From positions 62,001-126,000 of the forward strand of contig JACJZH010000004.1 in the NCBI GenBank assembly GCA_020635695.1: a stretch of 64,000 nucleotides of DNA, read 5' to 3'. Of this stretch, positions 40,993 to 49,352 are shown piece by piece. Below the pieces are notes generated by a model, which saw only the letters and a program-made list of their open reading frames with translations, had not been told where the DNA came from and ran no database searches. The position numbers were made by a program, and so were the translations under genes. Each line of letters opens with the position of its first letter. Position 1 is the first letter of the stretch. The DNA is from Flavobacteriales bacterium (GTDB lineage Bacteria; Bacteroidota; Bacteroidia; Flavobacteriales_F; PHOS-HE28).

Positions 40993-41367
40993 ATGAAGCT
41001 CTACACCACCCTCCCCGCCACCCTGCGCCCGGCCTTCGAGGCCGAGTTGGCCGCCTACCGCCAGGCGCTGGCGCACCACGACCTGCGCACCGCCTGGGCG
41101 CACCTGGAGCGGGCGCACATCCTGGGGCAGCGCTACCCCTTCGCGCACAACCGGGTGCATGGGCTGATGCTGCGCTTCGGCATCCGCATCAAGAGCACGC
41201 GGGAGGTGCTGGGCCAGCTGCCGCGGCTGGTGTTCGGCGGGGTGAAGAGCTTCGTGGGCACGGTGCCCATCGGCAACCCCGGGGGCGCCAACGTGCCCCC
41301 ACTGAAGCCCTTCCCCATCCCGGCCGACCTGCAGGCGGTGTTCGTGCGGGCGGGGATCAGGCCTTAG
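40993..41367 (+). CDS. DUF3703 family protein
   Basis: A 124-residue protein matching DUF3703: an N-terminal helical pair (LRPAFEAELAAYRQALAHHD, AWAHLERAHILGQRYPFAHN), then LMLRFGIRIKSTREVLGQLPR and the diagnostic C-terminus GNPGGANVPPLKPFPIPADL. The biochemical function is not known; the helical part resembles a TPR. Members often occur with heavy-metal or oxidative-stress genes. Its promoter lies 7 nt upstream, predicting a leaderless or nearly leaderless mRNA. A dispersed repeat follows 20 nt after the stop. Confidence 0.85.
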   Translation: MKLYTTLPATLRPAFEAELAAYRQALAHHDLRTAWAHLERAHILGQRYPFAHNRVHGLMLRFGIRIKSTREVLGQLPRLVFGGVKSFVGTVPIGNPGGANVPPLKPFPIPADLQAVFVRAGIRP

Positions 41368-41387
41368 GTCAGCGGGCCATCGAGGCC

Positions 41388-41430
41388 AAGTGACAAGGCT
41401 CAAGTGTCAAGTATCGAGTGTCAAGGGGCA
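41388..41430 (+). repeat. AAGTGACAAGG-type dispersed repeat, copy at 41 kb
   Basis: AAGTGACAAGGCTCAA is identical to 37175-37190 and continues with GTGTCAAGTATCGAGTGTCAA. It is in the gap between the DUF3703 and Rieske genes. Confidence 0.75.
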
Positions 41431-41499
41431 ATTGCCTCTCAGCGGCATTGGCCTGTTGGCTTTTTCGCCTGCGGCGGCCTGCTGGCCTATCTTCCGACC

Positions 41500-41922
41500 A
41501 TGGAACGCCGCCGCTTCATCCGCCAGGGCCTGCACGCCTGTGCCGCCCTGGCCGCCATTCCCGCACTCGCGAGCCTGGAGGGCTGTGCCTCCGCCAAGGG
41601 CCTCACCGCCACCGTGGCCGACGGCGCCGTGCGCATCCCCGCCGCCGAGCTGGCCGACAAGCGCTTCGTGACCGTGAACGCCAAGGGCCACCCCGACCCG
41701 CTGCTGGTGGTGAAGGAGGCCGACGGCAGCTACCGCGCCGTGGTGCTGAACTGTCCGCACAAAGGCGGTCCGGTGTCGGAGAAGGGCGGCGAACTGGTCT
41801 GCGGCTGGCACGACAGCCGCTTCACCCTGGACGGCAAGGTGACGGAAGGCCCCTCCAAGAAGGACCTGCGGACCTACCCGGTGGAACAGGAGGGCGACCA
41901 GCTGCGCATCGCGCTGGGCTGA
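41500..41922 (+). CDS. Rieske [2Fe-2S] domain protein
   Basis: A 140-residue exported iron-sulfur protein. The N-terminus MERRRFIRQGLHACAALAAI has the twin-arginine-like charge pattern and hydrophobic core of a Tat or lipoprotein signal, with a candidate lipobox cysteine in LEGCAS (residue 28). The Rieske cluster ligands are CPHKG and CGWHDSRF (Cys-x-His and Cys-x-x-His). Rieske proteins of this small single-domain type carry electrons in the periplasm; the partner is unknown. TATCTTCC 2-9 nt before the ATG is a weak -7-like box. The start at 41500 gives the complete signal; the upstream frame extension lies in the repeat. Confidence 0.88.
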   Translation: MERRRFIRQGLHACAALAAIPALASLEGCASAKGLTATVADGAVRIPAAELADKRFVTVNAKGHPDPLLVVKEADGSYRAVVLNCPHKGGPVSEKGGELVCGWHDSRFTLDGKVTEGPSKKDLRTYPVEQEGDQLRIALG

Positions 41923-41980
41923 CGGCGCTCATCCCCCACCCTGCCGGGCGGCCTACCTTGGCCGGCCCAACACCCGAGCC

Positions 41981-42991
41981 ATGTCGCAAGGCAGCGTCTA
42001 CTACCCCGACTACCTGAAGCTGGACACCCTCCTGAACGCCCAGGAGCTGGAGAGCGTGAAGCACGGGCGCCCCGCGCACGACGAGATGCTCTTCATCGTG
42101 ATCCACCAGGCCTACGAGCTCTGGTTCAAGCAGGTGCTGCACGAGGTGGGCAGCGTCATGGCCATGTTCGCCGACGAGCACGTGGACGACAACGGTGGCG
42201 AGCTGAACATCGCCGTGCACCGCCTGCAGCGGGTGAAGACCATCCTGGGCGTGCTGGTGCACCAGATGGACATCATGGAGACCATGACGCCGCTGGACTT
42301 CCTGGACTTCCGCGACATGCTGCGCCCGGCCAGCGGCTTCCAGAGCATGCAGTTCAAGGTGTTGGAGGCGAAGCTGGGCCTGCGCATGGAGAAGCGGCAC
42401 GGGAAGCAGTACTACACCAGCCAGCTGAAGCCGGACCACAAGGCCGAGATCGAAGCGCTGGAAGGTGAACAGACCCTGCTTGAGCTGGTGAACGCCTGGT
42501 TGGAGCGCATGCCCTTCCTGGAGGAGCGCTACTGGCCCAAGGACGGCAAGCCCTTCTTCCAGCGGCTGGAGGAACAGTACGTGTCCAGCCTGGTGCAGGG
42601 CGAGGAAGGCAACGCCAAGCTGTGGAAGGACATCTTCGTGACCGGCAGCGCGGAGCGTTCCCTGAGCCCGAAGGCCTGCCGCAGCGCCCTCTTCATCATG
42701 CTGTACCGGGACGAGCCCATCTTCCAGCAGGCCTTCCGTTTCCTGGAGGCCTTGTTGGACATCGACGAGGGGCTGGCGGCCTGGCGCGGGCGGCACCTGA
42801 ACATGGTGCACCGCATGATCGGCCTGCGCGTGGGCACCGGCGGCAGCACCGGCAAGGCCTACCTGCGCGGCGCCATGGACAGCCACTACATCTTCAGCGA
42901 GATCGCCGACCTGAGCAGCTTCCTCTTCGAGCGCAACAAGCTGCCCGAGCTGCCTGTGGAACTGAAGAAGGCGGTGGGGTTCGGGAGTTGA
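41981..42991 (+). CDS. kynA: Tryptophan 2,3-dioxygenase
   Basis: A 336-residue heme enzyme that opens the indole ring of L-tryptophan to N-formylkynurenine, the first step of the kynurenine pathway. The substrate-binding region is HDEMLFIVIHQAYELWFKQV, with the active-site His. The heme ligand is in LNMVHRMIGLRVGTGGSTG, and RDMLRPASGFQSMQFK is also diagnostic. The length fits bacterial TDO, slightly extended at 42400-42560. No other kynurenine pathway gene is in the window. TACCTTGG about 20 nt upstream is a -7-like box. Confidence 0.96.
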   Translation: MSQGSVYYPDYLKLDTLLNAQELESVKHGRPAHDEMLFIVIHQAYELWFKQVLHEVGSVMAMFADEHVDDNGGELNIAVHRLQRVKTILGVLVHQMDIMETMTPLDFLDFRDMLRPASGFQSMQFKVLEAKLGLRMEKRHGKQYYTSQLKPDHKAEIEALEGEQTLLELVNAWLERMPFLEERYWPKDGKPFFQRLEEQYVSSLVQGEEGNAKLWKDIFVTGSAERSLSPKACRSALFIMLYRDEPIFQQAFRFLEALLDIDEGLAAWRGRHLNMVHRMIGLRVGTGGSTGKAYLRGAMDSHYIFSEIADLSSFLFERNKLPELPVELKKAVGFGS

Positions 42992-43151
42992 GCCCTATGG
43001 GCCGGAACGCTGCCTTGCAGTCTAGAAGTAGCGGAGCAGAGAACATTCCGCCTTGGCCTGCTATCGCCAAAGCGATCCACTGAGGCTCATGCATGCCCGA
43101 TCGGGTGGTGAGTCATTATAGTATCTTCATCTATCCTATCCGTTCATTGCG

Positions 43152-44837
43152 ATGGAAAAAGCAACGATCAAGTCCTTCTCATTGCTCATTGGACTGGTGA
43201 CGACAATTCTTGTTCAAGGCCAGGTCTTCCAGCACGTTGGCGTACCTGAGACGACCTCGAACTCCTGGACCATGTTGCACCGTGGACCCCAGGGAAGCTT
43301 GTTCCGCCACTGGGAGAATGATTCAACGACCTGGATGCAGTTCGACGCGTCCGGCTATCCGGTTTGGAGCAAGCGAAATGGAGAGGCCGTGTTGGAGCCC
43401 CATGCATTCATTCAACTGAGCGACGGCGGATACCTCTCTTCGGACCTGGGGACATACGAGATCCAGAACCTCAACTTGAATGATGATGACACCGTGACGT
43501 TCGGCATCATTACCAGTTGGTTCGACCCTGCGGGTGACCTTCTCCATCGGGTGCGGCATGACAGGACACTGATAGATGACATGCCTCTGTCGGTGGGCTT
43601 CATCCGTGATATACAAGTGGCCGAGTCCGCCGATGGAACACTCTACTTCCTGATCCATCACGATAGCGATCTCGACAATTACGTCGAAGTGCTCAAGACC
43701 GATGCTCAAGGTCAGCTGATCTGGGCACGGGCGATCGGATCGGCTTCCTCGATCATGCCCCTCGGCCTCCCCAGGTTCGACCCCTCCATCGGGTCCGCAT
43801 TCCTGAACCTCCGATTCGAGACGGTGGACAGCTCCGGAGTGATCATTCAGAACAACAAAGAGAATTTCAGCGGTCATCAACTGTTTCGGCTGAGCTCCAA
43901 TGGTGACCTTCTTCAAGCCTCCGGATACACGAGCACCGCCCCACAGTCCTCCATGGAGTCCTCTGAGATGACCCAGGACCTGGACGGCAACATCCTCAGT
44001 CATGCCACACTCCAGATCGGGATGGAATTCACGCAGCTATTCATCAGAACAGACCAACAAGGGTCCGTAGTGGAGCTCGACCAGATGGAGGAGGGATCCA
44101 TCTACAACTTGCTCGACCTCGATGTCACCTCGGACAATGCTGCGGTCCTGCTGGCCGAAGAGATCCTGATCTGCCCACGATCCGGTCCTGTTGCCACCGC
44201 CTACCGTCAGCGAAACGCTTCCGACCAGGACCATGAATACATAGGAAGAACCTACTCCTTGGAGATTCAGGATGATACGCTGACGGCCCTTGGAATATGG
44301 TTGGCACAGGATAACATGTCCGGCGTCTATACCAGCGCACCCCAGATCGCCCGATGTGCATTGGATTCATTTCCTGATTGCATGTGGTCAACCTCGACCT
44401 ATGCCCGCACCGACCTTCCAGTGAGCACCATCCAGGTCACCGATCTCCTGTCGGACAGGATCGCCATGCCGACCGAACAGTTCTACGCGACGTTCGCTGA
44501 GCCGGCACCGATCGTCTCGGTACCCGTTCCGCTGCCCACCATGATCGATCGCTGCTCCTTAGCCACCGACGTTGCCGAACATGATGGTCAGTCCTCTCTG
44601 CTCATGCTCTATCCGTCCCCTCTGAAAGGCAATGGTGTGTTGTACCTGGAGCAGGAAGCTGGGGAACGCTACCGCATCCTGGATATGAGCGGCCGATCGG
44701 TGGGCACCGGCCGACCGGGCGTATCGGAAGGCAGGCAGTCCATTCCTCTTCCCGGTCTTGGGGCGGGCCTTTACCTCCTGGAGTTGATGGACGCCACGGG
44801 TTCCCGCACGGGAACCGGACGCTTTCTTGTGGAGTAG
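43152..44837 (+). CDS. Secreted T9SS type A sorting domain protein, unknown function
   Basis: A 561-residue exported protein with signal peptide MEKATIKSFSLLIGLVTTIL (cleavage near VQGQ). The body has beta-propeller-like repeats with hydrophobic strands and Asp-rich turns (ESADGTLYFLIHHDSDLDNY, SSNGDLLQASGYTS, QDLDGNILSHAT). The C-terminus (LYPSPLKGNGVLYLEQEAGE, YRILDMSGRSVGTG, GAGLYLLELMDATG) is a T9SS type A signal. The gene is noticeably less GC-rich than its neighbours, with more AT-ending codons. The 160-bp upstream gap contains TATCTTCA near 43120 as a possible promoter. Convergent with the MBL gene, which begins at the next base. Confidence 0.8.
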   Translation: MEKATIKSFSLLIGLVTTILVQGQVFQHVGVPETTSNSWTMLHRGPQGSLFRHWENDSTTWMQFDASGYPVWSKRNGEAVLEPHAFIQLSDGGYLSSDLGTYEIQNLNLNDDDTVTFGIITSWFDPAGDLLHRVRHDRTLIDDMPLSVGFIRDIQVAESADGTLYFLIHHDSDLDNYVEVLKTDAQGQLIWARAIGSASSIMPLGLPRFDPSIGSAFLNLRFETVDSSGVIIQNNKENFSGHQLFRLSSNGDLLQASGYTSTAPQSSMESSEMTQDLDGNILSHATLQIGMEFTQLFIRTDQQGSVVELDQMEEGSIYNLLDLDVTSDNAAVLLAEEILICPRSGPVATAYRQRNASDQDHEYIGRTYSLEIQDDTLTALGIWLAQDNMSGVYTSAPQIARCALDSFPDCMWSTSTYARTDLPVSTIQVTDLLSDRIAMPTEQFYATFAEPAPIVSVPVPLPTMIDRCSLATDVAEHDGQSSLLMLYPSPLKGNGVLYLEQEAGERYRILDMSGRSVGTGRPGVSEGRQSIPLPGLGAGLYLLELMDATGSRTGTGRFLVE

Positions 44838-46238
44838 TTACAAGTCGAACCCCTGCCCCTGCGCAGGGATCGCGATTTCCGGAAAGCCCTCTTGACGGAA
44901 CCGTTCCGCCAGCGCATGCAGGGCATGCTCCGCGCCATGCACCAGGAAGAGGCGCTGCACCTGGTCGGGGTCCTGGCTCTTGAGGAAGCGCACCAGCTCG
45001 AAGCGGTCGGCGTGGGCACTGTAGAACTCCATGCGGGCCACCTCGGCCTTCACGCGGATGGGTTGTCCGAAGATGTGCACGACCTCCGCGCCGCTGAGGA
45101 TCTCGGCCCCGAGCGTACCGGGCGCGCAGAAGCCCACGGCCAGCACGGTGTTGCGCTCGTTGCCCAGGGAATGCCGCAGGTGGTGCCGAATGCGGCCGGC
45201 CTCCATCATGCCGCTCGCACTGATGATGATGCAGGGTTGCTGCCGGCCGTTCAGTTGTTTGCTGCGCTCGCTGTTCTGCACGAACTCCACCCCGCGGAAG
45301 CTGAAGAGGTCGGGGTCCTCCTGCAGTTTCTCCCGCACCTCCTTGCGGAAGAGCTCGGTGTGGTCGCGCACCACCTTGGTGGCGTCGATGGCCAGGGGGC
45401 TGTCCACGAACACCGGGATGCGGGGCAGCTCGCCTGCGTTGCTCAGCTCGTTGAGCGTGTACAGCACCTCCTGCGTCTTGCCCACGCTGAAGGCGGGGAT
45501 GATGAGCTTGCCCTTCTTCTCCACGCAGGTATGCTCCACGTGCCGTTTCAGCTCCGACACGGCCTCGGCGATGGAGGCATGGTCCCGATCGCCGTAGGTG
45601 CTCTCGCAGATCACGATGTCGGCCTGCGGCGGGGGTGCGGGCTCCGGCAGCAAACGGTCCACGTAGCGGCCCACGTCGCCTGAAAAGAGGATCCGGCGTT
45701 CCTGGGTGCCATCGTTCACCACCAGGTTCACCACGGCACTGCCCAGGATGTGCCCGGCATCGGTGAAGGTGAGCCTCACCCCCGGCACCACCTCGCGTTC
45801 CTCGCCGTAGGGCACGGTGACGAACTGCTGCATGGCCGGCCACACGTCCTTGACGGTGTAGAGCGGCGGGGGCACGCGCTGGCCATCGCGCGCATGGCGC
45901 ACCTCGCGTTCGTGGTCGCTCTCCTGGATGCCGGCGCTGTCCTCCAGCATGATGGCGCAGAGGTCGCGCGTGGCGGGCGTGGCGAAGATGGGCCCGGAGA
46001 AGCCCTCCTTCACGAGCCGGGGCAGCAGGCCGCTGTGGTCGATGTGCGCATGGCTGAGCACCACGGCATCCACGGCCATCGGGTCGAATCCGAAGTGCCG
46101 GTTCTTCGCGTCGCTCTCCTTCCCTTCGCCCTGGAACATGCCACAATCGAGCAGTACGCGCAGGCCGTTCACCTCCAGCAGGTGCTTGCTGCCGGTGACC
46201 ATGCGGGCGGCACCGTGGAAGGTGATGCGGATGGACAT
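44838..46238 (-). CDS. MBL-fold beta-CASP nuclease-like protein (CPSF/Ysh1-type)
   Basis: A 466-residue metallo-beta-lactamase protein with a beta-CASP insert, as in RNA-processing nucleases of the CPSF-73/Ysh1 type. MBL motifs: SHAHIDHSGLLPRL (HxHxDH), DAGHILGSAVV, LFSGDVGR and, at the C-terminus, FYSAHADRFEL. Beta-CASP motifs: IPAFSVGKTQEVLY, VFVDSPLAIDATK and IIISASGMMEAGRIRHHL. Predicted activity is a zinc-dependent endo- or exoribonuclease; substrates are not known for most bacterial members. TACCTTTC on the minus strand (46243-46250) is a -7-like box 4 nt from the ATG. Divergent from the TonB receptor. Confidence 0.9.
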   Translation of the reverse strand: MSIRITFHGAARMVTGSKHLLEVNGLRVLLDCGMFQGEGKESDAKNRHFGFDPMAVDAVVLSHAHIDHSGLLPRLVKEGFSGPIFATPATRDLCAIMLEDSAGIQESDHEREVRHARDGQRVPPPLYTVKDVWPAMQQFVTVPYGEEREVVPGVRLTFTDAGHILGSAVVNLVVNDGTQERRILFSGDVGRYVDRLLPEPAPPPQADIVICESTYGDRDHASIAEAVSELKRHVEHTCVEKKGKLIIPAFSVGKTQEVLYTLNELSNAGELPRIPVFVDSPLAIDATKVVRDHTELFRKEVREKLQEDPDLFSFRGVEFVQNSERSKQLNGRQQPCIIISASGMMEAGRIRHHLRHSLGNERNTVLAVGFCAPGTLGAEILSGAEVVHIFGQPIRVKAEVARMEFYSAHADRFELVRFLKSQDPDQVQRLFLVHGAEHALHALAERFRQEGFPEIAIPAQGQGFDL

Positions 46239-46348
46239 GTGTGAAAGGTAGGCAGTCCACCGTCCGGAGGCCGCGCAGAACAGCCTTTCCACAGGGGTGT
46301 TTGAAGAAGACACGGCCGGGACCTTGTCGGAACGATCACCATGGGAAC

Positions 46349-46355
46349 TATTTTG
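46349..46355 (+). promoter_or_regulatory. Promoter of the TonB-dependent receptor gene
   Basis: TATTTTG resembles the -7 box (one base short of TAnnTTTG), with TTG at 46324-46326 in the -33 position; the ATG is 44 nt further. Confidence 0.4.
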
Positions 46356-46399
46356 CCGCCGTCCGCAGGGTCCGGCCCCGGACGCAGAAGCACCCCACC

Positions 46400-49306
46400 A
46401 TGACCCTGCCAGGCCATGCCCTTCCCTTGTTCCAGCGCGCGCTGCCGCTGGTGCTGTTGCTGTTGCCGCTGTGCGCCGTGGCCCAGCAGGTGAAGCTCCG
46501 CGGCGTGGTGACGGACGCGGGCTCCGGGGAGACCATCATCGGGGCCAACGTGATCCTGAAGGGCACCACCACCGGAGCGGTCACCGACATCGACGGGCGT
46601 TTCGAGCTGCTGCTGAACGAGCTGCCGCCCTACACGTTGCAGATCTCCTTCATCGGCTACCAGCAGCAGGAGGTGGTGGTGGAGAGCCTGGACAAGGAAC
46701 TCAAGTTCAAGCTGAGCGCGGACCAGGTGCTGCTGAAGGAGGCCGAGGTGGTGGGCAGCCGCATCAGCGACAAGCAGAAGCAGGCGCCGCTCACCGTGGA
46801 GAGCATGGACATCATCGCCATCCGGGAGGCACCCAGCGGCGATTTCTACGAGAGCCTGGGCAACCTGAAGGGCGTGGACATGACGGCGGCCAGTTTCGGC
46901 TTCAAGGTCATCAACACCCGCGGCTTCAACAGCACCAGCCCGGTGCGCAGCCTGCAGCTGATCGACGGGGTGGACAACCAGAGCCCGGGCCTCAACTTCA
47001 GCCTGGGCAACTTCCTGGGGGCGAGCGACCTGGACGTGATGAAGGTGGACGTGATCGCCGGCGCCAGCACGGCCTACTACGGTCCGGGGGCCTTCAACGG
47101 GGTCATCGCCATGACCACCAAGAGCCCGTGGCTGTTCCCGGGGCTGAGCGTGAGCGCCAAGGCCGGTGAGCGGGACATGCTGGAAGGCGCCGTGCGCTGG
47201 GCGGACGTGCTGCAGGACAAGGACGGGAACGACCGCTGGGCCTACAAGCTGAACCTCTTCGCCCTGCGCGCCGAGGACTGGTACGCCGAGGACTACAGCC
47301 CCACCAGCGACAGCCCCACCGGGGTGGACAACCCCGGGCGGTTCGACGGGGTGAACATCTACGGCGACGAGGACGTGACGGTGAACAACGACTTCACCAA
47401 GTCGATCTCCGACCTGCGGGATTATCCCGGCCTGGGGAAGTTCCTGCGGGACGGTTACCGGGAGATCGACCTGGTGGACTACGGGACGGACAACCTGAAG
47501 CTGGGCGGTGCGCTGCACTACCGCACGCTGGACAGCCTGGAGTTCATCCTGGCCAGCAACTACAGCACGGGCACCACCGTGTACCAGGGCGACAACCGCT
47601 ACCGGCTGGACGGCGTGGAGTTCTTCCAGCACCGGCTGGAACTGCGCAAGGAGAACGACTGGTTCGTGCGTGGCTACGTGACCCACGAGGACGCGGGGAA
47701 CACCTATGACATCTACACGACCGGCATCCGGATGCAGGAGGCCGCGGGGCCCACGCTGCGCTGGAACATCCAGTACACCAACTACTGGAACCTGAACATC
47801 ACGCCGCTGGTGAACGCGCGTCCGGACTACATCACGGTGAACGAGGCGGCCCAGATGGGCTGGACCGCGGACGAATGGCGGGCCTGGCAGGCCCAGTACA
47901 TCCAGGACAACCTGGCCGATTTCCAGGACTACCACGAACAAGTGCTTTCGGCGGTGAACCAGTTGAACACCACCTTCCTGGACCCCGCCTACCAGGTGGG
48001 CACCGAGCGCTTCGACGAGAAGTTCCGGGAGATCACCGGCAAGCGCTTCACCGAGGGCGGTTCACTGTTCTTCGACCGCAGCGCCCTGGCGCACGTGATG
48101 GGTGAGAAGCGCTTCCAGGTGGCTCCGAGGGACAGCAGCGGATCCGGTGCCGAGATCGTGGCCGGTGGCAACTACCGCATGTACCTGCCCAACACGGCGG
48201 GCACCATCTTCCGGGACACGGGCGATGTGACCATCCGCAACGAGGAGTTCGGCCTGTACACCGGCGTGGAGAAGCGTCTGCTGGACCGCCGGCTGAAGGC
48301 CACGGTGACCCTGCGGATGGACAAGAACCAGAACTTCGACGCGCTCTTCAGCCCGGCCGCCTCGCTGGTGTGGAGCCCCACCCAGGAACGCACCTTCCGG
48401 GTGAGCTTCAGCAGCGCGATCCGCAACCCGACCCTGGCCGACCAGTACCTGTACTACAACGTGGGGCGCGCCCTGCTGCTGGGCAACGTGGACGGCCAGT
48501 TCGAGGAGGGCCGGGACAGCCTGTTCACCGTGGAGTCCTTCAACGACTACCGGCAGGACCTGGACCAGGACAAGCTCGACTACTTCAACGTGGACCGGAT
48601 CCGGCCCGAGCAGGTGCGCACGATCGAAGCCGGGTACCGGGGCACCCATGGGGAACGGTTCTATGTGGATGCCGGCGCGTACATGAGCTGGTACAACGAT
48701 TTCATCGGCTACGTCATCGGCCTGTCCGGCCAGTTCGATCAATCCGGTCTCCCCATCGGCGGACTGCAGGCCTACCGCCTGGCGGCGAACGCCACCCAGC
48801 AGGTGCGCACGCAGGGTGCCAACCTGGGCGTGAACTACTACCTGAAGCGCACCACCTACAGCGTGAACTACAGCTACAACAAGCTGGTGACCGGCGACGA
48901 CGACCCGATCATCCCCGCCTTCAACACCCCCGAGCACAAGTTCAACGTGGGCATCACCGGGCACGACATGAAGGTGCCCTTCACCGAGAAGCCGAACCTG
49001 GGCTTCGGGGTGAACTACAAGTGGGTGCAGGGCTTCACCTTCGAGGGGTCGCCCCAGTTCACGGGGGCCATCCCCACCTACGACATGGTGGACGCCCAGG
49101 TGAACGTGAAGTTCCCGCCGGCACACCTGACGGTGAAGGTGGGCGCCAGCAACCTCTTCGGTCTGGCCCCGCTCTTCGATGCCAACGTGCCCGACGACGA
49201 ACGGCTGGACCGCATGTGGAACAACGACGTGCTGCTGGTCTACGGTGGTCCACGCGTTGGCCGGCTGGCCTACGTGCAGCTGATCTACGAACTGGACCAA
49301 CGGTGA
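46400..49306 (+). CDS. TonB-dependent outer-membrane receptor
   Basis: A 968-residue outer-membrane protein. Signal peptide at residues about 1-28 (LPLFQRALPLVLLLLPLCAV). A carboxypeptidase-D regulatory-like domain follows (VKLRGVVTDAGSGETIIGAN, about 30-110), then the plug (IREAPSGDFYESLGNLKGVD, RGFNSTSPVRSLQLIDGVDN, VIAGASTAYYGPGAFNGVI), and a beta-barrel ending VYGGPRVGRLAYVQLIYELD. It imports a nutrient using TonB energy. The N-terminal domain without a nearby SusD gene argues against a Sus polysaccharide system; it may take up a metal chelate or organic compound. The start at 46400 gives the best signal peptide. It is followed 46 nt later by a secreted hydrolase-like gene. Confidence 0.92.
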   Translation: MTLPGHALPLFQRALPLVLLLLPLCAVAQQVKLRGVVTDAGSGETIIGANVILKGTTTGAVTDIDGRFELLLNELPPYTLQISFIGYQQQEVVVESLDKELKFKLSADQVLLKEAEVVGSRISDKQKQAPLTVESMDIIAIREAPSGDFYESLGNLKGVDMTAASFGFKVINTRGFNSTSPVRSLQLIDGVDNQSPGLNFSLGNFLGASDLDVMKVDVIAGASTAYYGPGAFNGVIAMTTKSPWLFPGLSVSAKAGERDMLEGAVRWADVLQDKDGNDRWAYKLNLFALRAEDWYAEDYSPTSDSPTGVDNPGRFDGVNIYGDEDVTVNNDFTKSISDLRDYPGLGKFLRDGYREIDLVDYGTDNLKLGGALHYRTLDSLEFILASNYSTGTTVYQGDNRYRLDGVEFFQHRLELRKENDWFVRGYVTHEDAGNTYDIYTTGIRMQEAAGPTLRWNIQYTNYWNLNITPLVNARPDYITVNEAAQMGWTADEWRAWQAQYIQDNLADFQDYHEQVLSAVNQLNTTFLDPAYQVGTERFDEKFREITGKRFTEGGSLFFDRSALAHVMGEKRFQVAPRDSSGSGAEIVAGGNYRMYLPNTAGTIFRDTGDVTIRNEEFGLYTGVEKRLLDRRLKATVTLRMDKNQNFDALFSPAASLVWSPTQERTFRVSFSSAIRNPTLADQYLYYNVGRALLLGNVDGQFEEGRDSLFTVESFNDYRQDLDQDKLDYFNVDRIRPEQVRTIEAGYRGTHGERFYVDAGAYMSWYNDFIGYVIGLSGQFDQSGLPIGGLQAYRLAANATQQVRTQGANLGVNYYLKRTTYSVNYSYNKLVTGDDDPIIPAFNTPEHKFNVGITGHDMKVPFTEKPNLGFGVNYKWVQGFTFEGSPQFTGAIPTYDMVDAQVNVKFPPAHLTVKVGASNLFGLAPLFDANVPDDERLDRMWNNDVLLVYGGPRVGRLAYVQLIYELDQR

Positions 49307-49317
49307 CCCCCACGCAC

Positions 49318-49325
49318 TACCTTTG
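49318..49325 (+). promoter_or_regulatory. -7 box of the T9SS alpha/beta hydrolase-like gene
   Basis: TACCTTTG, an exact match, 27 nt before the ATG at 49353. It excludes an upstream TTG (49323) as the start, since that TTG is part of the box. Confidence 0.55.
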
Positions 49326-49352
49326 AACAAGCAACCTTCAATCCCCGATCTC

